From Epilithonimonas arachidiradicis (GTDB lineage Bacteria > Bacteroidota > Bacteroidia > Flavobacteriales > Weeksellaceae): a stretch of 64,000 bases of DNA. Each line of letters begins with the position of its first letter. Position 1 is the first letter of the stretch. Position numbers and translations under genes: made by a program. Positions 1 through 9,503 of this stretch are shown here, piece by piece. The stretch is from NCBI RefSeq assembly GCF_003610695.1, contig NZ_RAQH01000009.1:141654-205653 (forward strand), written 5' to 3'. Below the pieces are notes generated by a model. The model was not told where the DNA came from and did no database searches. It saw only the letters and a list, made by a program, of their open reading frames with translations.

Positions 1-58
1 TCTTGAAATGAAGTTTTGAGCCACGCTCCTGTGCATTGATCTCCAGCTTATAATTCAT
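1..58 (-). CDS. 5' end of an unidentified gene, cut by the window edge
   Basis: Only the first 19 codons are inside the window, starting with ATG at 58 on the minus strand and reading MNYKLEINAQERGSKLHFK before the edge. The frame is open to the end. It lies 89 bp downstream of the membrane-protein gene on the same strand, so the two could be co-transcribed. I do not recognise the family from this fragment. Confidence 0.45.
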   Translation of the reverse strand, partial: MNYKLEINAQERGSKLHFK

Positions 59-147
59 TGATTATTTTTTACAAATTTAACATCAAGAATCATAGATTCA
101 AAATAAAAAAGAATATTTGTTAAGATTAAATTTTTAATTAAAATTAA

Positions 148-579
148 TTATCTCTGATTCTTAGCTTTATTACGGGTAAAATATTTAATAATTCCGAAAT
201 TGATCACACCCAAAAGTAGCGAAACAGGAAGCATTAATATATTACCCACGATGCCCATAAATATTGCGGGACCAAAATTGGATGATGTTCCGTTCATCCG
301 TTCTGTAATAAGTAAGCCTATAAAATTACCTGCAAAAATAATAATCATACAGCTAATGATACACACCAATAATAGTTTGACTGAACTATATCTTATATAG
401 TTGGCTAATCTGAAAAAAAGGATGTAAAAAATAATACAAGCTATAGACATCCCAGCCATCAAAGGGTAATTGATGTTGCCTGTAAATGAAGATTTTCCAC
501 CGATGAAAAGCACCAGATTTCCGATAATGAGATTGGTCAAAATTACGAACGTAGATATTTTTGAGAGATAACGATGCAT
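148..579 (-). CDS. small four-helix membrane protein, unknown function
   Basis: The 143-residue product has four hydrophobic stretches, at about residues 10-29, 38-58, 68-90 and 103-130, and a short basic tail rich in Lys/Arg/Asn. It is therefore probably an inner-membrane protein with both ends on one side. No catalytic motif or named domain is visible. It starts with ATG and is divergent from the TonB-dependent receptor, with about 96 bp between the two starts. I do not assign a function. Confidence 0.6.
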   Translation of the reverse strand: MHRYLSKISTFVILTNLIIGNLVLFIGGKSSFTGNINYPLMAGMSIACIIFYILFFRLANYIRYSSVKLLLVCIISCMIIIFAGNFIGLLITERMNGTSSNFGPAIFMGIVGNILMLPVSLLLGVINFGIIKYFTRNKAKNQR

Positions 580-675
580 TTTGACAAATATACAAATCAG
601 ATGCCTGTCCGATATTTATTCTTATTGGTAATTTTTTTAATCAAGAAAAGTATAATTTTTGCATAGCCTTTCGTA

Positions 676-2706
676 ATGAAAAAAATCTACTTAATTCTTT
701 CTCTTTTTAGTGCATCAATTTTATTTTCTCAAAAAAGAGATTCTGCAACTTTGATTTCAGAAGTCAGAATTGATGCCTATAAAAAACCGACAGCTTTTAT
801 CAATTCCACAAAATCGGTTTCCGTAATTTCAGAAAATTTGCTCAATCAAAATACACCGGAAAGAATGCTTGAATCCATCAATCAGATTGCCGGAGCAAGA
901 ATGGAAGAACGTTCACCTGGAAGTTACAGAATTTCACTTCGTGGAAGTACTTTAAGATCGCCTTTTGGCGTTCGGAATGTGAAAGTCTACCTTGATGATT
1001 TTATTCTGTCTGATGCTTCTGGAAATACTTATTTCAATGTGATTTCTCCCGAACTTATTGACAGAATGGAGATTTACAAAGGTCCTGAAAGTGGCGATTA
1101 CGGAGCCGTTACAGGCGGAACGGTACTTTTGAAAACAAAATCTTCAGAAAATTTGTCGGTCAATCTATCTGTCGGAAGCTACGGAACTTTCAATCAGACT
1201 GTAGATTTTTCAAAACAGATAGGAAAACATTTTGTTGAAATTTTCCAGAATTATTATCGGACCGATTCGTATCGTGATCAATCAAAAGTTCAGCGAAAAC
1301 AGATTTTCCTGAAAGACAATTTTCAGTATTCGGAAAAGGGATTGTTGAAAGCGATGTTAATGTACTCTGACTTAGATTATCAAACGCCGGGAGGATTGAC
1401 TTTAGAACAAATGAATTTCAACAGAAAACAGGCAAGACCAAAAACGGCAGCTGTTCCCGGAGCAAAAGAACAAGACGCAGGGATTCGCAACAAAATGGTT
1501 TTAGCCGGAATTTCAAATGAATATCAGTTTAGTCCTAATTTTTCTCATTTTATATTAATGCAAGGTTCGTATGTCGATTTTGAAAATCCTTTTATAACCA
1601 ATTTTGAAAACCGTTTTGAGAAGAATTTTGCTCTAAGAACCCATTTTAATTATGAAAAAAACTGGGATAAAGCTTCTTTAGCTTACCGTTTTGGTTTCGA
1701 AGGCGGAATCAATGATATTCTAATTAAAAATTACGATAACAATTGGGGAATTGAAGGCAATCCGCAGAATTTTGACCAATTAAAAAACACTTCGGGATTT
1801 TATTTTCTTTCTCAAAAATTAAACTTTAATGAAAAGGTGTTTACCGATATTTCTATCAGCTTAAATTCAAATTCTTACGATTGGGAAAGACTTTTTTCAA
1901 GAAATGAAAACGGAAATATTCATTTTAAAAATCAGTGGCTTCCCAATTTTGGAGTGACCTACCTTTTAGGGAATGGTTTTTCAGCTAGAGGAAAAGTAGG
2001 AAAGGGGAATTCTGCTCCCACGAATGAAGAAATCCGTTCTTCAACACAGGAATTTAATCAGAATTTAAGTCCAGAATACGGTTGGAATAAAGAAATCGGA
2101 ATCAGAAAACAGTTCGGAAATTTTATTTTTGTGGAAGGAAGTTATTTTGACTTTCGAATGAAAGATGCGATTGTAAGACGACAAAATGAAGCCGGACAGG
2201 AATATTTCGTCAATTCAGGTGAAACTGTCCAGAAAGGATTTGAAGTTTTGTTAGAATCTAAAAATTTCAATTTAAAGAATGATTTTTTCAGCAATTTCAA
2301 ATTCAGATTTTCCGGAAGTTTTTATGATTTTAAATTTAAAAATTATCAGCAGAATGAAAATAACTTTTCAGGAAATGATTTAACAGGAGTTCCAAAAACA
2401 ACAATCAGCAGCTTATTAAATTTTACCTTTTTCAAAAAACTAGATGTGAATTATTCTCATTTTTATATTTCAAAAATGCCTTTGAATGACGCCAATTCAG
2501 TTTGGTCAGAACCTAATTTAATAGGGAATATTCAGTTCAGATTCCCTCTTGATTTTGATAAAACAAGAGCCAATTTATATCTTCAGATTCAGAATTTATA
2601 TAATGAAGATTATGTTTTGGGTTTTGACATTAATGCTTTCGGAAATCGATATTATAATCCTGCAGCAAAGAGAAATTTTGTATTGGGAATAAAGGTGGAT
2701 TTTTGA
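676..2706 (+). CDS. TonB-dependent outer-membrane receptor
   Basis: Residues 1-18 form a signal peptide ending at LFSQ. A plug domain follows at about residues 40-155; its typical signatures are DDFILSDASGN and, near its end, RMEIYKGPESGDYGAVTGGT. The rest is a 22-strand-type beta-barrel that ends in the expected aromatic residue (VDF). At 676 residues it is compact and lacks the N-terminal carboxypeptidase-regulatory domain of SusC-type receptors, so it resembles siderophore, heme or vitamin receptors more than polysaccharide importers. No SusD gene is adjacent. Substrate cannot be read from sequence. It stands alone, 125 bp before the pentose phosphate operon. Confidence 0.9.
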   Translation: MKKIYLILSLFSASILFSQKRDSATLISEVRIDAYKKPTAFINSTKSVSVISENLLNQNTPERMLESINQIAGARMEERSPGSYRISLRGSTLRSPFGVRNVKVYLDDFILSDASGNTYFNVISPELIDRMEIYKGPESGDYGAVTGGTVLLKTKSSENLSVNLSVGSYGTFNQTVDFSKQIGKHFVEIFQNYYRTDSYRDQSKVQRKQIFLKDNFQYSEKGLLKAMLMYSDLDYQTPGGLTLEQMNFNRKQARPKTAAVPGAKEQDAGIRNKMVLAGISNEYQFSPNFSHFILMQGSYVDFENPFITNFENRFEKNFALRTHFNYEKNWDKASLAYRFGFEGGINDILIKNYDNNWGIEGNPQNFDQLKNTSGFYFLSQKLNFNEKVFTDISISLNSNSYDWERLFSRNENGNIHFKNQWLPNFGVTYLLGNGFSARGKVGKGNSAPTNEEIRSSTQEFNQNLSPEYGWNKEIGIRKQFGNFIFVEGSYFDFRMKDAIVRRQNEAGQEYFVNSGETVQKGFEVLLESKNFNLKNDFFSNFKFRFSGSFYDFKFKNYQQNENNFSGNDLTGVPKTTISSLLNFTFFKKLDVNYSHFYISKMPLNDANSVWSEPNLIGNIQFRFPLDFDKTRANLYLQIQNLYNEDYVLGFDINAFGNRYYNPAAKRNFVLGIKVDF

Positions 2707-2831
2707 ATTACTAAAAGTTCTTAATGTTTTGAACGATCATTACCATAGATCAATTTTTTTCGTTTTATTTTTCGGTTCATTCGCATTTACGTAAATTTAA
2801 TGTTTGTAAAAATAAATTTCTAATAAAAAGA

Positions 2832-4250
2832 ATGGAACAATACAATTATGGGGTGATTGGCCTCGGTGTAATGGGGCGAAATCTCCTCTACAATATTGCC
2901 GATAACGGGTTTGCTGTTGCGGGTTTTGATCTCGATGCAGAAAAAGTAAAAGAACTTCACGCGGGTGCAACGCCCGGGACGATGGTTACCGGGACAGCTT
3001 CTATACAAGATTTTGTAGCGGCTCTGGAGAGTCCTAGAAAAATTATTTTAATGGTTCCTGCGGGTAAGCCTGTAGATGCTGTTTTGGAAAATATCACGCC
3101 GCTTTTAACTAAAGGTGATATTGTGGTAGATGCCGGAAATTCGTATTTCAAGGACACCGATAGACGCATTGCTGACTTGGCTTCTAAAGATTTACATTTT
3201 ATGGGAATGGGTGTTTCCGGAGGTGAAAAAGGAGCGAGAAGAGGACCAAGTATTATGCCTGGAGGAGATTTAGAAGCTTTCAAACTTCTAAAACCAATGC
3301 TGGAATCCATCGCGGCAAAAGTTGACGGAGAAGCTTGTACGGCTTACATGGGGAAAAGTTCTGCCGGCAACTATGTGAAAATGGTTCATAACGGGATCGA
3401 GTATGCTATAATGCAGCTCATCAGCGAAGCTTATGATCTTTTGAGAAAAGGTGCAAATCTTAATAATGATCAGCTGTACGAAGTTTTCAAAGAATGGAAT
3501 AATGGCGAAATGAATTCTTTTCTGATCGAGATCACGAGAGACATTTTTCAACAAAAAGATGATTTGACAAACGGTTATCTTGTGGACCAAATTCTGGATA
3601 AGGCCGGTGCAAAAGGAACCGGAAAATGGACTTCTGAGCAGGCTATGGAGATTGGCGTTTCGATTCCGACAATTGATATTGCTGTAACCTCTAGGATTTT
3701 GTCGGCTTATAAAGATGAGAGAGTACAAGCAGCGAAGTTATACTCTGAAAAACAAATTACCAAACCCGATAATGTAGAATTATTTATCAAAGAAGTTGGT
3801 GAAGCTTTGTATCTGGCAACTTTAATTAGTTATGCGCAAGGTTTGGCTTTATTAGTTAAAGCTTCTGAAGAATATGGATTTGATATTCCATTGAAGGATG
3901 TTGTGAAGATCTGGAGAGGTGGTTGTATCATCCGTTCTGTACTGTTGGAAAAATTCTATTCTGCTTATACACAAGATGAAAATTTAACTAATATTTTATT
4001 GAATAAAGAAATTTCCGAAATCGTTAAATCGAAAATCAAATCTTTAAGAAACACAGCGGCTTATGCGGTGAATAACGGGATCTCGAGTTTGGGACTTCAA
4101 ACAGCTTTGGGCTATTTTGATGCCTATACCACCGAATCTTTACCAGTAAATCTAATTCAGGCTCAACGTGATTATTTTGGAGCTCACACTTATCGAAGAA
4201 TTGACAGAGAAGGTGTTTTCCATACGTCTTGGGGCAATGAAAATAATTAA
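2832..4250 (+). CDS. gnd: 6-phosphogluconate dehydrogenase (decarboxylating)
   Basis: The enzyme oxidises and decarboxylates 6-phosphogluconate to ribulose 5-phosphate. The N-terminal Rossmann motif GLGVMGRNLLYNI is at residues 11-23. The substrate-binding signature GVSGGEKGARRGPSIMPGG is at about residues 128-146 and KMVHNGIEYA at about 182-191. Length (472 aa) matches the homodimeric, NADP-type family. It is the first gene of an operon: zwf begins 6 nt after its stop and pgl follows, so all three steps of the oxidative branch are encoded together, in the reverse of pathway order for gnd. Confidence 0.97.
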   Translation: MEQYNYGVIGLGVMGRNLLYNIADNGFAVAGFDLDAEKVKELHAGATPGTMVTGTASIQDFVAALESPRKIILMVPAGKPVDAVLENITPLLTKGDIVVDAGNSYFKDTDRRIADLASKDLHFMGMGVSGGEKGARRGPSIMPGGDLEAFKLLKPMLESIAAKVDGEACTAYMGKSSAGNYVKMVHNGIEYAIMQLISEAYDLLRKGANLNNDQLYEVFKEWNNGEMNSFLIEITRDIFQQKDDLTNGYLVDQILDKAGAKGTGKWTSEQAMEIGVSIPTIDIAVTSRILSAYKDERVQAAKLYSEKQITKPDNVELFIKEVGEALYLATLISYAQGLALLVKASEEYGFDIPLKDVVKIWRGGCIIRSVLLEKFYSAYTQDENLTNILLNKEISEIVKSKIKSLRNTAAYAVNNGISSLGLQTALGYFDAYTTESLPVNLIQAQRDYFGAHTYRRIDREGVFHTSWGNENN

Positions 4251-4256
4251 AACCAA

Positions 4257-5732
4257 ATGATGAACAATAATACATTGAACGCCACTAATATTCTTATTTT
4301 TGGTGCTACAGGAGATTTAGCAAAAAGAAAACTTTTTCCAGCATTTTATAATCTTTTTATTGATGGACGAATGCCGGATAACTTTAATATTATCGCTTTA
4401 GGAAGGTCGGATCACAATGACGAATATTTTAGAAATTATATCAAAGTCAATCTGGAAGCTTTTTCCCGAAAAAATGTCACGGCTGAGGAGTGGGATTCTT
4501 TCCAATCGCATATTACTTATTTTCAGCATCAGTTAGATGACGAAAGTTCTTACATTAATCTCAATCAGAAATTGGAAGAATTAGATTCTCAATTCGGAAT
4601 GAGAGGTAACAGGCTATTTTATTTATCTATTGGACCCAATTTCGTTGCCACAATTTCTAATCATATCAAAAAGACATCTCTGGCTTCTCAGGCAGATAAA
4701 GATAGAATCATTATCGAGAAACCTTTTGGTTACAACAAGCAATCAGCAATTGAACTGAATCAGCTTTTATCCGAAACCTTTGAAGAAAAACAGATTTATC
4801 GCATTGATCATTATCTTGGTAAAGAAACGGTCCAGAATATTTTGGCATTCCGGTTTGGAAATTCGATCTTTGAACCTTTGTGGAACCACAGACATATCGA
4901 ATCGGTTCAGATTACAGTTGCGGAAGAAGTTGGCGTAGAAACAAGAGGTGGTTTTTATGAGCAGACCGGCGCTTTGCGAGATATGGTTCAGAATCACTTG
5001 CTCCAGGTTTTATGTATGGTTGCAATGGAAGCACCTTTGTCTTTGGAGTCCGATGAAATCAGAGACCGTAAGGTGGATGTTCTTAAATCAATCCGAAGAA
5101 TCCCGGCAGACAAAGTGGATTATTATGCTGTGAGAGGTCAATATGGGGAAGGTGAAATCAATGGTAAAAAGGCAAGAGCTTATCGTGAAGAAGAAGGAAT
5201 TGCTCCCGATTCCAACACAGAAACTTTTGTTGCAGTCAAATTTTATATAGATAATGAAAGATGGCAAAATGTTCCTTTCTATGTACGAACAGGAAAAAAA
5301 ATGAAGGAAAAACAATCCTACATTACGATCCAGTTTAAGCCATTGCCACATTCAACATTTTCTGATACCAATCCGTTATCCGCTAATCGTTTGATCATTA
5401 ATATTCAGCCATTAATGGATATCAGGCTGCAGTTTATGACAAAAAAACAAGGTCTATCGATGGCTTTGAGACCTGTAGAGATGATCTTTGATTATTTTGC
5501 CTGCAAAGAAGACACGCCGGAAGCTTATGAAACGCTTTTGCAGGATGCGCTGGAAGGGGATCTTACCTTGTTTATGCGTTCCGATCAGGTGGAGGAAGCC
5601 TGGGATGTTGTCACCACTATTCAGGAAGATTGGGCTAATAAAAAAGCGCCTTTTCCGAATTATGATGCCGGAAGCTGGGGGCCAAAGGAAAGTTTCGATT
5701 TGGTTGAAAGACAAGGTCATACCTGGGCTTAA
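4257..5732 (+). CDS. zwf: glucose-6-phosphate 1-dehydrogenase
   Basis: This is the first enzyme of the oxidative pentose phosphate pathway: glucose 6-phosphate to 6-phosphoglucono-lactone with NADPH formation. The dinucleotide-binding motif GATGDLAKRKLFPA is near residues 16-29. The active-site signature RIDHYLGKE, which contains the catalytic His-region and substrate-binding Lys, is at about 182-190. The length of 491 residues is usual. Two consecutive ATG codons (4257, 4260) are both possible starts. The 6-nt gap after gnd and 22-nt gap before pgl indicate one transcript. Confidence 0.97.
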   Translation: MMNNNTLNATNILIFGATGDLAKRKLFPAFYNLFIDGRMPDNFNIIALGRSDHNDEYFRNYIKVNLEAFSRKNVTAEEWDSFQSHITYFQHQLDDESSYINLNQKLEELDSQFGMRGNRLFYLSIGPNFVATISNHIKKTSLASQADKDRIIIEKPFGYNKQSAIELNQLLSETFEEKQIYRIDHYLGKETVQNILAFRFGNSIFEPLWNHRHIESVQITVAEEVGVETRGGFYEQTGALRDMVQNHLLQVLCMVAMEAPLSLESDEIRDRKVDVLKSIRRIPADKVDYYAVRGQYGEGEINGKKARAYREEEGIAPDSNTETFVAVKFYIDNERWQNVPFYVRTGKKMKEKQSYITIQFKPLPHSTFSDTNPLSANRLIINIQPLMDIRLQFMTKKQGLSMALRPVEMIFDYFACKEDTPEAYETLLQDALEGDLTLFMRSDQVEEAWDVVTTIQEDWANKKAPFPNYDAGSWGPKESFDLVERQGHTWA

Positions 5733-5754
5733 TATTAATTAAATCAGTTAAAAA

Positions 5755-6468
5755 ATGAATATTACAGTATTTGATGATCTGAACCAATTGTACAAAAAAG
5801 CAGCGGACACTTTTGTTGAGCTTTCGGAGAAATCGATCCAGAAACATAATAAATTTACTGTTGCTTTAAGCGGTGGTTCGTCTCCAAAAGCTATTTTCAG
5901 TTTATTAGCAACTCCGGAATATGCCGGTAAAATTGAATGGGGTAAAATTTATTTTTTCTGGGTTGACGAGCGATGGGTTTCTCTCGACGATGATAGAAGT
6001 AACTTTAAAATGACTCTGGAAACACTTCTGAATAATGTTCCTATCAATAAGGCTCAGGTTTTCCCTATGTTTAAGGAAGATATAGAGCCTGGAAAGTATG
6101 CTGAAGAATATGAAGCCCAAATCAGAGAAGTTTTGGGAGCTGATGGAATTTTTGATTTTATTCTTTTAGGAATGGGAGATGACGGTCATACCGCTTCTTT
6201 ATTCCCGGGTGAAGCTGTTTTGGACGAAAAGGAAAAATGGGTAGATGCTTATTATCTGAAATCTCAGGAGATGTACAGGATTACTTTGACTGAGCCCATT
6301 ATCAATAAAGCTGAAAATATTTTGGTCGTAGCTTTTGGCGAGTCCAAAAAACATGCTTTGAATGAAGTTCTGTACGGTGAATATCATCCGAAGTTATATC
6401 CATTGCAGCTGATCAACAAAAAAGAAGGTTTTCTGTTTTTTACAGATAGAAAAGCGGTGAATGGATAA
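5755..6468 (+). CDS. pgl: 6-phosphogluconolactonase (DevB/SOL type)
   Basis: The protein hydrolyses 6-phosphoglucono-lactone to 6-phosphogluconate. The family motifs are complete: VALSGGSSPKAIFSLL near residue 40, FFWVDERWV near 68, and LLGMGDDGHTASLFPG near 138, which holds the catalytic His region. The length of 237 residues is typical. It is the last gene of gnd-zwf-pgl, and a strong hairpin terminator follows at 6488-6519. The set gives a complete route from glucose 6-phosphate to ribulose 5-phosphate and NADPH. Confidence 0.96.
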   Translation: MNITVFDDLNQLYKKAADTFVELSEKSIQKHNKFTVALSGGSSPKAIFSLLATPEYAGKIEWGKIYFFWVDERWVSLDDDRSNFKMTLETLLNNVPINKAQVFPMFKEDIEPGKYAEEYEAQIREVLGADGIFDFILLGMGDDGHTASLFPGEAVLDEKEKWVDAYYLKSQEMYRITLTEPIINKAENILVVAFGESKKHALNEVLYGEYHPKLYPLQLINKKEGFLFFTDRKAVNG

Positions 6469-6487
6469 ATTCATAATAATTAAATTT

Positions 6488-6519
6488 AATTCCGGATTTT
6501 TATCCGGAATTTCTTTTTT
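6488..6519 (+). terminator. rho-independent terminator of gnd-zwf-pgl
   Basis: A perfect 10-bp stem AATTCCGGAT/ATCCGGAATT with a TTTT loop (6488-6497 and 6502-6511) is followed by a T-rich run. It lies 20 bp after the pgl stop. Confidence 0.85.
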
Positions 6520-6579
6520 CAGAATCTTTTTTAGTTATTTGTATGAGATTTCTTGCATCGAGGAAATAAAAAATATGGT

Positions 6580-7383
6580 ATGAAGGATATAAAATTGATC
6601 GTGACAGATATGGACGGAACTTTCTTGAATTCCAATTATGAACTGAGTCCGGAGTTCCCGAAAATCTATGAAGAACTGAAGAAGAGAAATATTTTATTTG
6701 TCCCAGCCAGCGGAAGACAAATGTCAGGAATCACCAAATATTTTACCGATTTTGAGGATGAGATGTGCTTCATTGCGGAAAATGGCGGTTATGTTTTGTG
6801 TAAAAATGAGGAACTTTTCGCTGACAAAATGGAGGATCGTTTTGTTAAAGAAATCATCGAAACAGTTAGAGAAATTCCTGGTGCCAAAGCTGTTGTTTCT
6901 GGAAAAAAACATGCTTACTACGAAACCAACGATGAAGAGTTTGTAGAATTTTTCACACAATATTACACCAATAACAAAAAAGAGGAGGATCTTACAAAAC
7001 CTCTGGATGATGGTATTTTCAAAATAGCGGTTTATCATCCGGATGGTTCGGAAAAGCATCTTTATCCTTATTTGAAAATATTCCAAAAATATGGATTGGA
7101 GACCGTAGTTTCTGGTCATTATTGGCTGGATATCATGAACAAGAATATCAATAAAGGAAAAGCGTTATCTGAACTGCAAAATTCCTTAAATATCTCACCG
7201 GATCAGACGATGGTTTTCGGGGATTATATGAACGATATAGAAATGCTGAAAAGTACGCCTTACTCTTATGCGATGGAAAATGCACATGCTTCAGTAAAGG
7301 AGGTTGCAAAATTCCAAACTTCTTCCAATGACAATTTTGGAGTTGTCGCAACTATTAAAGGATATCTTGAAAGCAGTAATTAA
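6580..7383 (+). CDS. HAD-superfamily (Cof-type) sugar-phosphatase-like hydrolase
   Basis: The 267-residue product is a HAD phosphatase of the Cof subfamily. Motif I VTDMDGTFL, with the nucleophile and acid/base Asp pair, is at the N terminus. Motif II is in VPASGRQ, and the C-terminal motif GDYMNDIEML supplies the Mg-binding Asp residues. A C2-type cap lies between. I chose ATG 6580 because it places motif I close to the start as in the family; an upstream TTG at 6553 is less likely. It follows the pentose phosphate operon after a terminator. The substrate is probably a sugar phosphate or similar, but this is not readable from sequence. Confidence 0.9.
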   Translation: MKDIKLIVTDMDGTFLNSNYELSPEFPKIYEELKKRNILFVPASGRQMSGITKYFTDFEDEMCFIAENGGYVLCKNEELFADKMEDRFVKEIIETVREIPGAKAVVSGKKHAYYETNDEEFVEFFTQYYTNNKKEEDLTKPLDDGIFKIAVYHPDGSEKHLYPYLKIFQKYGLETVVSGHYWLDIMNKNINKGKALSELQNSLNISPDQTMVFGDYMNDIEMLKSTPYSYAMENAHASVKEVAKFQTSSNDNFGVVATIKGYLESSN

Positions 7384-7463
7384 AATAGAAACAGTAGATT
7401 GAATTTTAAATTCTTTTAAGTTAGTGTTTATTCTGTAATAAATATTTAGCTTAGATATTGATT

Positions 7464-7814
7464 TTAAAGTTGATAATGACCAACCATTCTGCTCAAAATA
7501 AAATTAACAAATTCATCTTCAACCTTCTTTCGGTCAATCAGTTTGTTTTTATACTCATACGAGTTGAGAGGCTTTGAAACCCGAACATAGTTGCGAAAAT
7601 CTGCTTCTTTGATCTTTATTCGTCCGGCGCCATCTTTTGTATTAATAATTTCGTTATCAATTGTTCTGAGTTTAATAACAATATGATAGAATTTTCCCTG
7701 CCCTTTCCCTGAGTAGCGCTCAATGATATTAATCTTGAAAGCGTTAAAATAAATGGTTTTAAATGCAAGATTGGAATCCCTCTCCTGCGGCGTAATTTCT
7801 AGCGTAAAGTTCAT
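7464..7814 (-). CDS. hypothetical protein, 116 residues
   Basis: This is a soluble, basic protein without signal peptide or membrane segment. It has alternating beta-like stretches such as FYHIVIKLRTID and FVNFILSRMVGH. No domain is recognised. It is convergent with the preceding HAD gene. An inverted repeat GCTCTTA/TAAGAGC lies upstream near 7862-7883 and may be part of its leader. Function unknown. Confidence 0.55.
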   Translation of the reverse strand: MNFTLEITPQERDSNLAFKTIYFNAFKINIIERYSGKGQGKFYHIVIKLRTIDNEIINTKDGAGRIKIKEADFRNYVRVSKPLNSYEYKNKLIDRKKVEDEFVNFILSRMVGHYQL

Positions 7815-7998
7815 AACATATTATTTGTAAAATTAAAAATTAGTAAACTAAATACAAAGCTCTTACCATTTTTAAGAGCCTTATTCCTTGACATAATCAC
7901 TAACTAAAGTTTATTTATATTAATAAAATGTCATAAATGATTCATAATCAGGGAATGGTTTTTGTAATTTCTGCACAGATATTATAAAAAAGTAAAGT

Positions 7999-9318
7999 AT
8001 GAAAAAGTATCTATTACCTGTAGTTGCAATTGGTATGTTAAGCTGCAAGGACAATAAAAATCAAACAGCAAATACTGGTGAAAGTGTAGAAGTAGCGACG
8101 CAGACTGATACCTTAAAACTACCGGCGCCGGATGAAAAAGGGGCTAAAAATAAATTCAGTAACGTCATCGGCTGGCCAAAAGATAAAGCACCCACTGCTC
8201 CCGAAGGTTTTACGGTAACGCGTTTTGCAGAGAATATAAAAAGTCCTAGAAATATGATTCAGGCTGAGAACGGTGACGTCTTTGTTGTGCTGTCTAATTC
8301 CGAAAGGACGGCTACAGAAAAAATAAAAAATGATATAAGTGGGAAGAGCGATGCCGAAGTTGGCGGCAAATCTGCTAACAAAATTCTCTTGTATAGAGAT
8401 GCTAATAAAGATGGAATTCCGGAATCTTCCTATGTATTTTTGGATGGACTTAACCAACCTTATGGCATGCTTATCATCAAAGATAAATTTTATGTAGCGA
8501 ATACTGATGGCTTGTGGGTTTACCCTTACAAAGCAGGCGATATAAAAATCACAAAGCCGGGAAAAATGATTCTAAGTCTTCCGGCAGGTGGCTACAATAA
8601 CCACTGGACAAGGAATCTTACCACCAATAAAAATCAATCCAAGATTTACATTTCTGTAGGATCTGGAAGCAATGTTGGAGAAAATGGTATGGAAAATGAA
8701 GTGCGCAGGGCTAATATCCTTGAGATTAACCCTGATGGGAGCGGTGAAAAAATCTATGCTTCAGGTCTTAGAAATCCTGTTGGTATGAGCTGGAATCCTT
8801 CGACCGGAGCTTTATGGACAGTTGTAAACGAAAGAGATGAATTGGGTGATGAGCTGGTCCCGGATTACTTGACAAGTGTGAAACAAAATGCCTTCTACGG
8901 TTGGCCATATGCTTATTTTGGCCAGCATGAAGATCCAAGAAGAAAAGGGGAGAAGCCCGATCTGGTAGCTAAAACAATTGTTCCTGATGTTCCACTGGGA
9001 AGCCACACTGCCTCTTTAGGATTGACTTTTTATACAGGAAATCAGTTTCCCGGGTCATATAGAAACGGCGCTTTTATTGGTCAGCACGGTTCCTGGAATC
9101 GTTCTTCATTAGTGGGCTATCAGGTTGCTTTTGTACCGTTTCAGAATGGTAAAGCTTCGGGTTCTTATCAGCCGTTTCTAACAGGATTTATAGCAGATGA
9201 AGCCAAAGGCGACGTCTATGGAAGACCGGTTGGGGTTCTACAGACTATAGATGGATCACTACTTGTGGCCGATGATGTAAGTGGTATAGTATGGCGTGTT
9301 TCATATAGCAAAAAATAA
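7999..9318 (+). CDS. PQQ-dependent sugar dehydrogenase-like lipoprotein
   Basis: A lipoprotein signal with lipobox MLSC puts the acylated Cys at residue 16, so the mature protein is membrane-anchored in the envelope. The remainder is a six-bladed beta-propeller of the soluble glucose/sorbosone dehydrogenase family, with typical segments ASGLRNPVGMSWNP, WTVVNERDELGDELVPDY, FYGWPYAYFGQH and FIGQHGSWNRS. Such proteins oxidise aldoses or L-sorbosone with PQQ; some relatives have lost PQQ binding. No PQQ biosynthesis genes are present in this window, so the cofactor would come from elsewhere. It is a single gene. Confidence 0.88.
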   Translation: MKKYLLPVVAIGMLSCKDNKNQTANTGESVEVATQTDTLKLPAPDEKGAKNKFSNVIGWPKDKAPTAPEGFTVTRFAENIKSPRNMIQAENGDVFVVLSNSERTATEKIKNDISGKSDAEVGGKSANKILLYRDANKDGIPESSYVFLDGLNQPYGMLIIKDKFYVANTDGLWVYPYKAGDIKITKPGKMILSLPAGGYNNHWTRNLTTNKNQSKIYISVGSGSNVGENGMENEVRRANILEINPDGSGEKIYASGLRNPVGMSWNPSTGALWTVVNERDELGDELVPDYLTSVKQNAFYGWPYAYFGQHEDPRRKGEKPDLVAKTIVPDVPLGSHTASLGLTFYTGNQFPGSYRNGAFIGQHGSWNRSSLVGYQVAFVPFQNGKASGSYQPFLTGFIADEAKGDVYGRPVGVLQTIDGSLLVADDVSGIVWRVSYSKK

Positions 9319-9503
9319 TTTTAATTATTCAAGCACCATTTAGAAGAGTTTCCACTTACAACTCTTTAAGGAGTTTTCCATCGATGAGACAAATAAATCC
9401 AAATCATTTTAAAATAACCAATTTAAATTTAATTGAAATCAGTTGATAGCATACGAACTGATTATTGTTTCGTGTTTATAGAAAGAAGATCGTTGTAATA
9501 TTT

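Noticed and set aside
4257..5732. Entner-Doudoroff operon
   Set aside because: zwf and pgl are followed by neither edd nor eda; gnd is present instead, so the operon serves the pentose phosphate route.
6553..6579. TTG 6553 as start of the HAD hydrolase
   Set aside because: It would put ten extra residues before the motif-I strand that normally opens the protein; ATG 6580 fits the family.
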